DNA of 64,000 nucleotides from positions 7,979,901-8,043,900 of the forward strand of contig OX359194.1 of assembly GCA_947172415.1 (NCBI GenBank). Reading direction: 5' to 3'. Numbering within the stretch: position 1 is the stretch's first letter; every line of letters starts with the position of its first letter. This DNA is from Chondrosia reniformis (lineage: Eukaryota; Porifera; Demospongiae; Chondrillida; Chondrillidae). Below are positions 1-15,090 of the stretch, piece by piece. A program made the translations under genes and the position numbers. The notes beneath the pieces were generated by a model. That model made no database searches, was not told where the DNA came from, and worked only from the letters and a program-made list of their open reading frames with translations.

Positions 1-3000
1 ATGTATAGTGAGAGATAGGGCAAATATGAGTGAACATCAAAATTTGTAAAACTCTTTGGATATGTTTTATGGATGTCTCTGAATGCTGACAACAAGTTTC
101 AGCTTCACATCTTTCCAATTGACAGAGTTACAGCACTAAATGTATATTAGATTCTGCTATACAAATTTAATGTATGGTGAGAGATAGGGCAAAAATGAGT
201 GAACATCAAAATTTGTAAAACTCTTTGGATATGCTTTATGGATGTCTGTGAATGCTGACAGCCAGTTTCAGCTTCACATCTTTCCAATTGACAGAGTTAC
301 AGCACTAAATGTACATTAGATTCTTGTATACAAATTTAATGTATGGTGAGAGATAGGGCAAATATGAGTGAACATCAAGATTTGCAAAACTCTTTGGATA
401 TGTTTAATGGATATCTGTGAATGCTGACACCAAGTTTCAGCTTCATAGCTTTCCTATTGACAGAGTTACAGCACTAAATGTAAATTAGATTGTGGTATAC
501 AAATTTAATGTATGGTGAGAGATAGGGCAAAAATGAGTGAACATCAAAATTTGTAAAACTCTTTGGATATGCTTTATGGATGTCTGTGAATGCTGACAGC
601 CAGTTTCAGCTTCACATCTTTCCAATTGACAGAGTTACAGCACTAAATGTATATTAGATTCTTGTATACAAATTTAATGTATGGTGAGAGATAGGGCAAA
701 TATGAGTGAACATCAAAATTTGTAAAACTCTTTGGATATGTTTTATGGATGTCTCTGAATGCTGACAACAAGTTTCAGCTTCACATCTTTCCAATTGACA
801 GAGTTACAGCACTAAATGTATATTAGATTCTGCTATACAAATTTAATGTATGGTGAGAGATAGGGCAAAAATGAGTGAACATCAAAATTTGTAAAACTCT
901 TTGGATATGCTTTATGGATGTCTGTGAATGCTGACAGCCAGTTTCAGCTTCACATCTTTCCAATTGACAGAGTTACAGCACTAAATGTACATTAGATTCT
1001 TGTATACAAATTTAATGTATGGTGAGAGATAGGGCAAATATGAGTGAACATCAAAATTTGTAAAACTCTTTGGATATGTTTTATGGATGTCTCTGAATGC
1101 TGACAACAAGTTTCAGCTTCACATCTTTCCAATTGACAGAGCTACAGCACTAAATGTACATTAGATTCTGTTATACAAATTTAATGTATGGTGAGAGATA
1201 GGGCAAATATGAGTGAACATCAAAATTTGTAAAACTCTTTGGATATGCTTTAAGGATGTCTGTGAATGCTGACAACAAGTTTCAGCTCCACATCTTTCGA
1301 ATTGACAGAGTTATTGAACTAAATGTAGATTAGATTCTGCTATACAAATTTAATGTATGGTGAGAGATACGTAGGGCAAATATGAGTGAACATCAAAATT
1401 TGCAAAACTCTTTGGATATGTTTTATGGATGTCTCTGAATGCTGTTACCAAGTTTCAGCTTCATATCTTTCCAATTGACAGAGTTGCAGCGCTAAATGTA
1501 AATTAGATTCTAGTATACAAATTTAATGTATGGTGAGAGATAGGGCAAATATGAGTGAACATCAAAATTTGCAAAACTCTTTGGATATGTTTTATGGATG
1601 TCTCTGAATGCTGACAACAAGTTTCAGCTTCACATCTTTCCAATTGACAGAGTTAAAGCACTAAATGTACATTAGATTCTTGTATACAAATTTAATGTAT
1701 GGTGAGAGATACGTAGGGCAACTATGAGTGAACATCAAAATTTGCAAAACTCTTTGGATATGTTTTATGGATGTCTCTGAATGCTGTTACCAAGTTTCAG
1801 CTTCATATCTTTCCAATTGACAGAGTTGCAGGGCTAAATGTAAATTAGATTCTTGTATACAAATTTAATGTATGGTGAGAGATAGGGCAAATATGAGTGA
1901 ACATCAAAATTTGTAAAACTCTTTGGATATGTTTTATAGATGTCTGTGAATGCTGACAGAAAGTTTCAGCTTCACATCTTTCCAATTGACAGAGTTACAG
2001 CACTAAATGTAGATTAGATTCTGCTATACAAATTTAATGTATGGTGAGAGATAGGGCAAATATGAGTGAACATCATAATTTGTAAAACTCTTTGGATATG
2101 CTTTATGGATGTCTGTGAATGCTGACAGCCAGTTTCAGCTTCACATCTTTCCAATTGACAGAGTTACAGCACTAAATGTACATTAGATTCTTGTATACAA
2201 ATTTAATGTATGGTGAGAGATAGGGCAAATATGAGTGAACATCAAAATTTGTAAAACTCTTTGGATATGCTTTAAGGATGTCTGTGAATGCTGACAACAA
2301 GTTTCAGCTCCACATCTTTCGAATTGACAGAGTTATTGAACTAAATGTAGATTAGATTCTGCTATACAAATTTAATGTATGGTGAGAGATACGTAAGGCA
2401 ACTATGAGTGAACATCAAAATTTGCAAAACTCTTTGGATATGTTTTATGGATGTCTCTGAATGCTGTTACCAAGTTTCAGCTTCATATCTTTCCAATTGA
2501 CAGAGTTGCAGCGCCAAATGTAAATTAGATTCTAGTATACAAATTTAATGTATGGTGAGAGATAGGGCAAATATGAGTGAACATCAAAATTTGCAAAACT
2601 CACTGGATTAACTTGATAGATGTCTGTGGATGCTCACACCAAGTTTCAGCTTCATATCTTTCCAATTGACAGAGTTGCAGCGCTAAATGTAAATTAGATT
2701 GTGGTATACAAATTTAATGTATGGTGAGAGATAGGGCAAATATGAGTGAACATCAAGATTTGCAAAACTCTTTGGATATGTTTAATGGATATCTGTGAAT
2801 GCTGACACCAAGTTTCAGCTTCATAGCTTTCCTATTGACAGAGTTACAGCACTAAATGTAAATTAGATTGTGGTATACAAATTTAATGTATGGTGAGAGA
2901 TAGGGCAAAAATGAGTGAACATCAAAATTTGTAAAACTCTTTGGATATGCTTTATGGATGTCTGTGAATGCTGACAGCCAGTTTCAGCTTCACATCTTTC

Positions 3001-6000
3001 CAATTGACAGAGTTACAGCACTAAATGTATATTAGATTCTTGTATACAAATTTAATGTATGGTGAGAGATAGGGCAAATATGAGTGAACATCAAAATTTG
3101 TAAAACTCTTTGGATATGTTTTATGGATGTCTCTGAATGCTGACAGAAAGTTTCAGCTTCACATCTTTCCAATTGACAGAGTTACAGCACTAAATGTACA
3201 TTAGATTCTGCTATACAAATTTAATGTATGGTGAGAGATAGGGCAAAAATGAGTGAACATCAAAATTTGTAAAACTCTTTGGATATGCTTTATGTATGTC
3301 TGTGAATGCTAACACCAAGTTTCAGCTTCACATCTTTCCAATTGACAGAGTTACAGCACTAAATGTAGATTAGATTCTGCTATACAAATTTAATGTATGG
3401 TGAGAGATAGGGCAAATATGAGTGAACATCAAAATTTGTAAAACTCTTTGGATATGCTTTATGGATGTCTGTGAATGCTGACAGCCAGTTTCAGCTTCAC
3501 ATCTTTCCAATTGACAGAGTTACAGCACTAAATGTACATTAGATTCTTGTATACAAATTTAATGTATGGTGAGAGATAGGGCAAATATGAGTGAACATCA
3601 AAATTTGTAAAACTCTTTGGATAGGTTTTATGGATGTCTCTGAATGCTGACAACAAATTTCAGCTTCACATCTTTCCAATTGACAGAGCTACAGCACTAA
3701 ATGTAAATTAGATTCTGCTATACAAATTTAATGTATTGTGAGAGATAGGGCAAATATGAGTGAACATCAAAATTTGTAAAACTCTTTGGATATGCTTTAA
3801 GGATGTCTGTGAATGCTGACAACAAGTTTCAGCTCCACATCTTTCGAATTGACAGAGTTATTGAACTAAATGTAGATTAGATTCTGCTATACAAATTTAA
3901 TGTATGGTGAGAGATACGTAGGGCAAATATGAGTGAACATCAAAATTTGCAAAACTCTTTGGATATGTTTTATGGATATCTCTGAATGCTGTTACCAAGT
4001 TTCAGCTTCATATCTTTCCAATTGACAGAGTTGCAGCGCTAAATGTAAATTAGATTCTAGTATACAAATTTAATGTATGGTGAGAGATAGGGCAAATATG
4101 AGTGAACATCAAAATTTGTAAAACTCTTTGGATATGTTTTATGGATGTCTCTGAATGCTGACAACAAGTTTCAGCTTCACATCTTTCCAATTGACAGAGT
4201 TACAGCACTAAATGTATATTAGATTCTGCTATACAAATTTAATGTATGGTGAGAGATAGGGCAAAAATGAGTGAACATCAAAATTTGTAAAACTCTTTGG
4301 ATATGCTTTATGGATGTCTGTGAATGCTGACAGCCAGTTTCAGCTTCACATCTTTCCAATTGACAGAGTTACAGCACTAAATGTACATTAGATTCTTGTA
4401 TACAAATTTAATGTATGGTGAGAGATAGGGCAAATATGAGTGAACATCAAAATTTGTAAAACTCTTTGGATAGGTTTTATGGATGTCTCTGAATGCTGAC
4501 AACAAATTTCAGCTTCACATCTTTCCAATTGACAGAGCTACAGCACTAAATGTAAATTAGATTCTGCTATACAAATTTAATGTATTGTGAGAGATAGGGC
4601 AAATATGAGTGAACATCAAAATTTGTAAAACTCTTTGGATATGCTTTAAGGATGTCTGTGAATGCTGACAACAAGTTTCAGCTCCACATCTTTCGAATTG
4701 ACAGAGTTATTGAACTAAATGTAGATTAGATTCTGCTATACAAATTTAATGTATGGTGAGAGATACGTAGGGCAAATATGAGTGAACATCAAAATTTGCA
4801 AAACTCTTTGGATATGTTTTATGGATATCTCTGAATGCTGTTACCAAGTTTCAGCTTCATATCTTTCCAATTGACAGAGTTGCAGCGCTAAATGTAAATT
4901 AGATTCTAGTATACAAATTTAATGTATGGTGAGAGATAGGGCAAATATGAGTGAACATCAAAATTTGTAAAACTCTTTGGATATGTTTTATGGATGTCTC
5001 TGAATGCTGACAACAAGTTTCAGCTTCACATCTTTCCAATTGAAAGAGTTACAGCACTAAATGTATATTAGATTCTTGTATACAAATTTAATGTATGGTG
5101 AGAGATAGGGCAAATATGAGTGAACATCAAAATTTGTAAAACTCTTTGGATATGCTTTATGTATGTCTGTGAATGCTAACACCAAGTTTCAGCTTCACAT
5201 CTTTCCAATTGACAGAGTTACAGCACTAAATGTAGATTAGATTCTGCTATACAAATTTAATGTATGGTGAGAGATAGGGCAAATATGAGTGAACATCAAA
5301 ATTTGTAAAACTCTTTGGATATGCTTTATGGATGTCTGTGAATGCTGACAGCCAGTTTCAGCTTCACATCTTTCCAATTGACAGAGTTACAGCACTAAAT
5401 GTACATTAGATTCTTGTATACAAATTTAATGTATGGTGAGAGATAGGGCAAATATGAGTGAACATCAAAATTTGTAAAACTCTTTGGATAGGTTTTATGG
5501 ATGTCTCTGAATGCTGACAACAAATTTCAGCTTCACATCTTTCCAATTGACAGAGCTACAGCACTAAATGTAAATTAGATTCTGCTATACAAATTTAATG
5601 TATTGTGAGAGATAGGGCAAATATGAGTGAACATCAAAATTTGTAAAACTCTTTGGATATGCTTTAAGGATGTCTGTGAATGCTGACAACAAGTTTCAGC
5701 TCCACATCTTTCGAATTGACAGAGTTATTGAACTAAATGTAGATTAGATTCTGCTATACAAATTTAATGTATGGTGAGAGATACGTAGGGCAAATATGAG
5801 TGAACATCAAAATTTGCAAAACTCTTTGGATATGTTTTATGGATATCTCTGAATGCTGTTACCAAGTTTCAGCTTCATATCTTTCCAATTGACAGAGTTG
5901 CAGCGCTAAATGTAAATTAGATTCTAGTATACAAATTTAATGTATGGTGAGAGATAGGGCAAATATGAGTGAACATCAAAATTTGTAAAACTCTTTGGAT

Positions 6001-9000
6001 ATGTTTTATGGATGTCTCTGAATGCTGACAACAAGTTTCAGCTTCACATCTTTCCAATTGACAGAGTTACAGCACTAAATGTATATTAGATTCTTGTATA
6101 CAAATTTAATGTATGGTGAGAGATAGGGCAAATATGAGTGAACATCAAAATTTGTAAAACTCTTTGGATATGCTTTATGGATGTCTGTGAATGCTGACAG
6201 CCAGTTTCAGCTTCACATCTTTCCAATTGACAGAGTTACAGCACTAAATGTACATTAGATTCTTGTATACAAATTTAATGTATGGTGAGAGATAGGGCAA
6301 ATATGAGTGAACATCAAAATTTGTAAAACTCTTTGGATAGGTTTTATGGATGTCTCTGAATGCTGACAACAAATTTCAGCTTCACATCTTTCCAATTGAC
6401 AGAGCTACAGCACTAAATGTAAATTAGATTCTTGTATACAAATTTAATGTATGGTGAGAGATAGGGCAAATATGAGTGAACATCAAAATTTGTAAAACTC
6501 TTTGGATATGCTTTAAGGATGTCTGTGAATGCTGACAACAAGTTTCAGCTTCACATCTTTCGAATTGACAGAGTTATTGAACTAAATGTAGATTAGATTC
6601 TGCTATAAAAATTTAATGTATGGTGAGAGATACGTAGGGCAAATATGAGTGAACATCAAAATTTGCAAAACTCTTTGGATATGTTTTATGGATATCTCTG
6701 AATGCTGTTACCAAGTTTCAGCTTCATATCTTTCCAATTGACAGAGTTGCAGGGCTAAATGTAAATTAGATTCTAGTATACAAATTTAATGTATGGTGAG
6801 AGATAGGGCAAATATGAGTGAACATCAAAATTTGTAAAACTCTTTGGATATGTTTTATGGATGTCTCTGAATGCTGACAACAAGTTTCAGCTTCACATCT
6901 TTCCAATTGAAAGAGTTACAGCACTAAATGTATATTAGATTCTTGTATACAAATTTAATGTATGGTGAGAGATAGGGCAAATATGAGTGAACATCAAAAT
7001 TTGTAAAACTCTTTGGATATGCTTTATGGATGTCTGTGAATGCTGACAGCCAGTTTCAGCTTCACATCTTTCCAATTGACAGAGTTACAGCACTAAATGT
7101 ACATTAGATTCTTGTATACAAATTTAATGTATGGTGAGAGATAGGGCAAATATGAGTGAACATCAAAATTTGTAAAACTCTTTGGATAGGTTTTATGGAT
7201 GTCTCTGAATGCTGACAACAAATTTCAGCTTCACATCTTTCCAATTGACAGAGCTACAGCACTAAATGTAAATTAGATTCTGCTATACAAATTTAATGTA
7301 TTGAGAGAGATAGGGCAAATATGAGTGAACATCAAAATTTGTAAAACTCTTTGGATATGCTTTAAGGATGTCTGTGAATGCTGACAACAAGTTTCAGCTC
7401 CACATCTTTCGAATTGACAGAGTTATTGAACTAAATGTAGATTAGATTCTGCTATACAAATTTAATGTATGGTGAGAGATACGTAGGGCAAATATGAGTG
7501 AACATCAAAATTTGCAAAACTCTTTGGATATGTTTTATGGATATCTCTGAATGCTGTTACCAAGTTTCAGCTTCATATCTTTCCAATTGACAGAGTTGCA
7601 GCGCTAAATGTAAATTAGATTCTAGTATACAAATTTAATGTATGGTGAGAGATAGGGCAAATATGAGTGAACATCAAAATTTGTAAAACTCTTTGGATAT
7701 GTTTTATGGATGTCTCTGAATGCTGACAACAAGTTTCAGCTTCACATCTTTCCAATTGAAAGAGTTACAGCACTAAATGTATATTAGATTCTTGTATACA
7801 AATTTAATGTATGGTGAGAGATAGGGCAAATATGAGTGAACATCAAAATTTGTAAAACTCTTTGGATATGTTTTATGGATGTCTCTGAATGCTGACAACA
7901 AGTTTCAGCTTCACATCTTTCCAATTGACAGAGTTACAGCACTAAATGTATATTAGATTCTGCTATACAAATTTAATGTATGGTGAGAGATAGGGCAAAA
8001 ATGAGTGAACATCAAAATTTGTAAAACTCTTTGGATATGCTTTATGGATGTCTGTGAATGCTGACAGCCAGTTTCAGCTTCACATCTTTCCAATTGACAG
8101 AGTTACAGCACTAAATGTACATTAGATTCTTGTATACAAATTTAATGTATGGTGAGAGATAGGGCAAATATGAGTGAACATCAAAATTTGTAAAACTCTT
8201 TGGATATGTTTTATGGATGTCTCTGAATGCTGACAACAAGTTTCAGCTTCACATCTTTCCAATTGACAGAGCTACAGCACTAAATGTACATTAGATTCTG
8301 CTATACAAATTTAATGTATGGTGAGAGATAGGGCAAATATGAGTGAACATCAAAATTTGTAAAACTCTTTGGATATGCTTTAAGGATGTCTGTGAATGCT
8401 GACAACAAGTTTCAGCTCCACATCTTTCGAATTGACAGAGTTATTGAACTAAATGTAGATTAGATTCTGCTATACAAATTTAATGTATGGTGAGAGATAC
8501 GTAGGGCAAATATGAGTGAACATCAAAATTTGCAAAACTCTGGATATGTTTTATGGATGTCTCTGAATGCTGTTACCAAGTTTCAGCTTCATATCTTTCC
8601 AATTGACAGAGTTGCAGCGCTAAATGTAAATTAGATTCTAGTATACAAATTTAATGTATGGTGAGAGATAGGGCAAATATGAGTGAACATCAAAATTTGC
8701 AAAACTCTTTGGATATATTTTATGGATGTCTCTGAATGCTGACAACAAGTTTCAGCTTCACATCTTTCCAATTGAAAGAGTTACAGCACTAAATGTATAT
8801 TAGATTCTTGTATACAAATTTAATGTATGGTGAGAGATAGGGCAAATATGAGTGAACATCAAAATTTGTAAAACTCTTTGGATATGTTTTATGGATGTCT
8901 CTGAATGCTGACAACAAGTTTCAGCTTCACATCTTTCCAATTGACAGAGTTACAGCACTAAATGTATATTAGATTCTGCTATACAAATTTAATGTATGGT

Positions 9001-12000
9001 GAGAGATAGGGCAAAAATGAGTGAACATCAAAATTTGTAAAACTCTTTGGATATGCTTTATGGATGTCTGTGAATGCTGACAGCCAGTTTCAGCTTCACA
9101 TCTTTCCAATTGACAGAGTTACAGCACTAAATGTACATTAGATTCTTGTATACAAATTTAATGTATGGTGAGAGATAGGGCAAATATGAGTGAACATCAA
9201 AATTTGTAAAACTCTTTGGATATGTTTTATGGATGTCTCTGAATGCTGACAACAAGTTTCAGCTTCACATCTTTCCAATTGACAGAGCTACAGCACTAAA
9301 TGTACATTAGATTCTGCTATACAAATTTAATGTATGGTGAGAGATAGGGCAAATATGAGTGAACATCAAAATTTGTAAAACTCTTTGGATATGCTTTAAG
9401 GATGTCTGTGAATGCTGACAACAAGTTTCAGCTCCACATCTTTCGAATTGACAGAGTTATTGAACTAAATGTAGATTAGATTCTGCTATACAAATTTAAT
9501 GTATGGTGAGAGATACGTAGGGCAAATATGAGTGAACATCAAAATTTGCAAAACTCTGGATATGTTTTATGGATGTCTCTGAATGCTGTTACCAAGTTTC
9601 AGCTTCATATCTTTCCAATTGACAGAGTTGCAGCGCTAAATGTAAATTAGATTCTAGTATACAAATTTAATGTATGGTGAGAGATAGGGCAAAAATGAGT
9701 GAACATCAAAATTTGTAAAACTCTTTGGATATGCTTTATGGATGTCTGTGAATGCTGACAGCCAGTTTCAGCTTCACATCTTTCCAATTGACAGAGTTAC
9801 AGCACTAAATGTACATTAGATTCTTGTATACAAATTTAATGTATGGTGAGAGATAGGGCAAATATGAGTGAACATCAAAATTTGTAAAACTCTTTGGATA
9901 TGTTTTATGGATGTCTCTGAATGCTGACAACAAGTTTCAGCTTCACATCTTTCCAATTGACAGAGCTACAGCACTAAATGTACATTAGATTCTGCTATAC
10001 AAATTTAATGTATGGTGAGAGATAGGGCAAATATGAGTGAACATCAAAATTTGTAAAACTCTTTGGATATGCTTTAAGGATGTCTGTGAATGCTGACAAC
10101 AAGTTTCAGCTCCACATCTTTCGAATTGACAGAGTTATTGAACTAAATGTAGATTAGATTCTGCTATACAAATTTAATGTATGGTGAGAGATACGTAGGG
10201 CAAATATGAGTGAACATCAAAATTTGCAAAACTCTGGATATGTTTTATGGATGTCTCTGAATGCTGTTACCAAGTTTCAGCTTCATATCTTTCCAATTGA
10301 CAGAGTTGCAGCGCTAAATGTAAATTAGATTCTAGTATACAAATTTAATGTATGGTGAGAGATAGGGCAAATATGAGTGAACATCAAAATTTGCAAAACT
10401 CTTTGGATATATTTTATGGATGTCTCTGAATGCTGACAACAAGTTTCAGCTTCACATCTTTCCAATTGAAAGAGTTACAGCACTAAATGTATATTAGATT
10501 CTTGTATACAAATTTAATGTATGGTGAGAGATAGGGCAAATATGAGTGAACATCAAAATTTGTAAAACTCTTTGGATATGTTTTATGGATGTCTCTGAAT
10601 GCTGACAACAAGTTTCAGCTTCACATCTTTCCAATTGACAGAGTTACAGCACTAAATGTATATTAGATTCTGCTATACAAATTTAATGTATGGTGAGAGA
10701 TAGGGCAAAAATGAGTGAACATCAAAATTTGTAAAACTCTTTGGATATGCTTTATGGATGTCTGTGAATGCTGACAGCCAGTTTCAGCTTCACATCTTTC
10801 CAATTGACAGAGTTACAGCACTAAATGTACATTAGATTCTTGTATACAAATTTAATGTATGGTGAGAGATAGGGCAAATATGAGTGAACATCAAAATTTG
10901 TAAAACTCTTTGGATATGTTTTATGGATGTCTCTGAATGCTGACAACAAGTTTCAGCTTCACATCTTTCCAATTGACAGAGTTACAGCACTAAATGTACA
11001 TTAGATTCTGCTATACAAATTTAATGTATGGTGAGAGATAGGGCAAATATGAGTGAACATCAAAATTTGTAAAACTCTTTGGATATGCTTTAAGGATGTC
11101 TGTGAATGCTGACAACAAGTTTCAGCTCCACATCTTTCGAATTGACAGAGTTATTGAACTAAATGTAGATTAGATTCTGCTATACAAATTTAATGTATGG
11201 TGAGAGATACGTAGGGCAAATATGAGTGAACATCAAAATTTGCAAAACTCTGGATATGTTTTATGGATGTCTCTGAATGCTGTTACCAAGTTTCAGCTTC
11301 ATATCTTTCCAATTGACAGAGTTGCAGCGCTAAATGTAAATTAGATTCTAGTATACAAATTTAATGTATGGTGAGAGATAGGGCAAATATGAGTGAACAT
11401 CAAAATTTGCAAAACTCTTTGGATATATTTTATGGATGTCTCTGAATGCTGACAACAAGTTTCAGCTTCACATCTTTCCAATTGACAGAGTTACAGCACT
11501 AAATGTACATTAGATTCTTGTATACAAATTTAATGTATGGTGAGAGATAGGGCAAATATGAGTGAACATCAAAATTTGTAAAACTCTTTGGATATGTTTT
11601 ATGGATGTCTGTGAATGCTGACAGAAAGTTTCAGCTTCACATCTTTCCAATTGACAGAGTTACAGCACTAAATGTACATTAGATTCTTGTATACAAATTT
11701 TATGTATGGTGAGAGATAGGGCAAAAATGAGTGAACATCAAAATTTGTAAAACTCTTTGTATATGCTTTATGTATGTCTGTGAATGCTAACACCAAGTTT
11801 CAGCTTCACATCTTTCCAATTGACAGAGCTACAGCACTAAATGTAAATTAGATTCTGCTATACAAATTTAATGTATGGTGAGAGATAGGGCAAATATGAG
11901 TGAACATCAAGATTTGCAAAACTCTTTGGATATGTTTAATGGATATCTGTGAATGCTGACACCAAGTTTCAGCTTCATAGCTTTCCTATTGACAGAGTTA

Positions 12001-15000
12001 CAGCACTAAATGTAATTTAGATTGTGGTATACAAATTTAATGTATTGTGAGAGATAGGGCAAAAATGAGTGAACATCAAAATTTGTAAAACTCTTTGGAT
12101 ATGCTTTATGGATGTCTGTGAATGCTGACAGCCAGTTTCAGCTTCACATCTTTCCAATTGACAGAGTTACAGCACTAAATGTACATTAGATTCTAGTATA
12201 CAAATTTAATGTATGGTGAGAGATAGGGCAAATATGAGTGAACATCAAAATTTGCAAAAATCTTTGGATATGTTTTATGGATGTCTCTGAATGCTGACAA
12301 CAAGTTTCAGCTTCACATCTTTCCAATTGACAGAGTTACAGCACTAAATGTATATTAGATTCTTGTATACAAATTTAATGTATGGTGAGAGATAGGGCAA
12401 ATATGAGTGAACATCAAAATTTGTAAAACTCTTTGGATATGTTTTATGGATGTCTGTGAATGCTGACAGAAAGTTTCAGCTTCACATCTTTCCAATTGAC
12501 AGAGTTACAGTACTAAATGTACATTAGATTCTGCTATACAAATTTTATGTATGGTGAGAGATAGGGCAAAAATGAGTGAACATCAAAATTTGTAAAACTC
12601 TTTGTATATGCTTTATGTATGTCTGTGAATGCTAACACCAAGTTTCAGCTTCACATCTTTCCAATTGACAGAGCTACAGCACTAAATGTATATTAGATTC
12701 TGCTATACAAATTTAATGTATGGTGAGAGATAGGGCAAAAATGAGTGAACATCAAAATTTGTAAAACTCTTTGGATATGCTTTATGTATGTCTGTGAATG
12801 CTAACACCAAGTTTCAGCTTCACATCTTTCCAATTGACAGAGCTACAGCACTAAATGTACATTAGATTCTGCTATACAAATTTAATGTATGGTGAGAGAT
12901 AGGGCAAATATGAGTGAACATCAAGATTTGCAAAACTCTTTGGATATGTTTAATGGATATCTGTGAATGCTGACACCAAGTTTCAGCTTTATAGCTTTCC
13001 TATTGACAGAGTTACAGCACTAAATGTAAATTAGATTGTGGTATACAAATTTAATGTATGGTGAGAGATAGGGCAAAAATGAGTGAACATCAAAATTTGC
13101 AAAACTCTTTGGATATGTTTTATGGATGTCTGTGAATGCTGACAGCCAGATTCAGCTTCACATCTTTCCAATTGACAGAGTTACAGCACTAAATGTACAT
13201 TAGATTCTAGTATACAAATTTAATGTATGGTGAGAGATAGGGCAAATATGAGTGAACATCAAAATTTGCAAAACTCTTTGGATATGTTTTATGGAAGTCT
13301 CTGAATGCTGACAACAAGTTTCAGCTTCACATCTTTCCAATTGACAGAGTTACAGCACTAAATGTATATTAGATTCTTGTATACAAATTTAATGTATGGT
13401 GAGAGATAGGGCAAAAATGAGTGAACATCAAAATTTGTAAAACTCTTTGGATATGTTTTATGGATGTCTGTGAATGCTGACAGAAAGTTTCAGCTTCACA
13501 TCTTTCCAATTGACAGAGTTACAGCACTAAATGTACATTAGATTCTTGTATACAAATTTAATGTATGGTGAGAGATAGGGCAAATATGAGTGAACATCAA
13601 AATTTGCAAAACTCTTTGGATATGTTTTATGGATGTCTGTGAATGCTGACAGAAAGTTTCAGCTTCACATCTTTCCAATTGACAGAGTTACAACACTAAA
13701 TGTAGATTAGATTCTGCTATACAAATTTAATGTATGGTGAGAGATAGGGCAAATATGAGTGAACATCAAAATTTGTAAAACTCTTTGGATATGCTTTATG
13801 GATGTCTGTGAATGCTGACAGCCAGTTTCAGCTTCACATCTTTCCAATTGACAGAGTTACAGCACTAAATGTACATTAGATTCTTGTATACAAATTTAAT
13901 GTATGGTGAGAGATAGGGCAAATATGAGTGAACATCAAAATTTGCAAAACTCTTTGGATATGTTTTATGGATGTCTCTGAATGCTGTTACCAAGTTTCAG
14001 CTTCATATCTTTCCAATTGACAGAGGTGCAGCGCTAAATGTAAATTAGATTCTAGTATACAAATTTAATGTATGGTGAGAGATAGGGCAAATATGAGTGA
14101 ACATCAAAATTTGCAAAACTCACTGGATTAACTTGATAGATGTCTGTGGATGCTGACACCAAGTTTCAGCTTCATATCTTTCCAATTGACAGAGTTGCAG
14201 CGCTAAATGTAAATTAGATTGTGGTATACAAATTTAATGTATGGTGAGAGATAGGGCAAATATGAGTGAACATCAAAATTTGCAAAACTCTTTGGATATG
14301 TTTAATGGATATCTGTGAATGCTGACAACAAGTTTCAGCTTCATAGCTTTCCTATTGACAGAGTTACAGCACTAAATGTAAATTAGATTGTGGTATACAA
14401 ATTTAATGTATGGTGAGAGATAGGGCAAAAATGAGTGAACATCAAAATTTGTAAAACTCTTTAGATATGCTTTATGGATGTCTGTGAATGCTGACAGCCA
14501 GTTTCAGCTTCACATCTTTCCAATTGACAGAGTTACAGCACTAAATGTACATTAGATTCTTGTATACAAATTTAATGTATGGTGAGAGATAGGGCAAATA
14601 TGAGTGAACATCAAAATTTGTAAAACTCTTTGGATATGTTTTATGGATGTCTCTGAATGCTGACAACAAGTTTCAGCTTCACATCTTTCCAATTGACAGA
14701 GCTACAGCACTAAATGTACATTAGATTCTGCTATACAAATTTAATGTATGGTGAGAGATAAGGCAAATATGAGTGAACATCAAAATTTGCAAAACTCTTT
14801 GGATATGCTTTAAGGATGTCTCTGAATGCTGACAACAAGTTTCAGCTCCACATCTTTCCAATTGACAGAGTTATTGAACTAAATGTACATTAGATTCTGC
14901 TATACAAATTTAATGTACGTATGGTGAGAGATAGGACAAATATGAGTGAACATCAAAATTTGTAAAACTCTTTGGATATGCTTTATGTATGTCTGTGAAT

Positions 15001-15090
15001 GTTGACAAGAAGTTTCAGCTTCACATCTTTCCAATTGACAGAGTTATTGCACTAAATGTACATTAGATTCTTGTATAGAAATTTAATGTA
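1..15090 (+). repeat. 169-bp satellite array with higher-order repeats
   Basis: About ninety head-to-tail copies of a 169-bp AT-rich monomer, running from the left edge of the window, so the true array is longer. The landmark TGTATGGTGAGAGATAGGGC recurs at 171, 340, 509 and 678, exactly 169 bp apart. A variant monomer with a 4-bp insertion (GAGATACGTAGGGC, or GAGATACGTAAGGC at 2391) occurs at about 1369, 1711, 2391, 3916, 4765, 5783, 6632, 7481, 8499, 9515, 10193 and 11209. From 3916 on most spacings are 849 (5 x 169 + 4) or 1018 (6 x 169 + 4), so the array has a higher-order structure like that of some centromeric satellites. No protein-coding potential is seen; the longest frames are short. 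Function (centromeric, heterochromatic or simply expanded) cannot be told from sequence. Confidence 0.97.
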
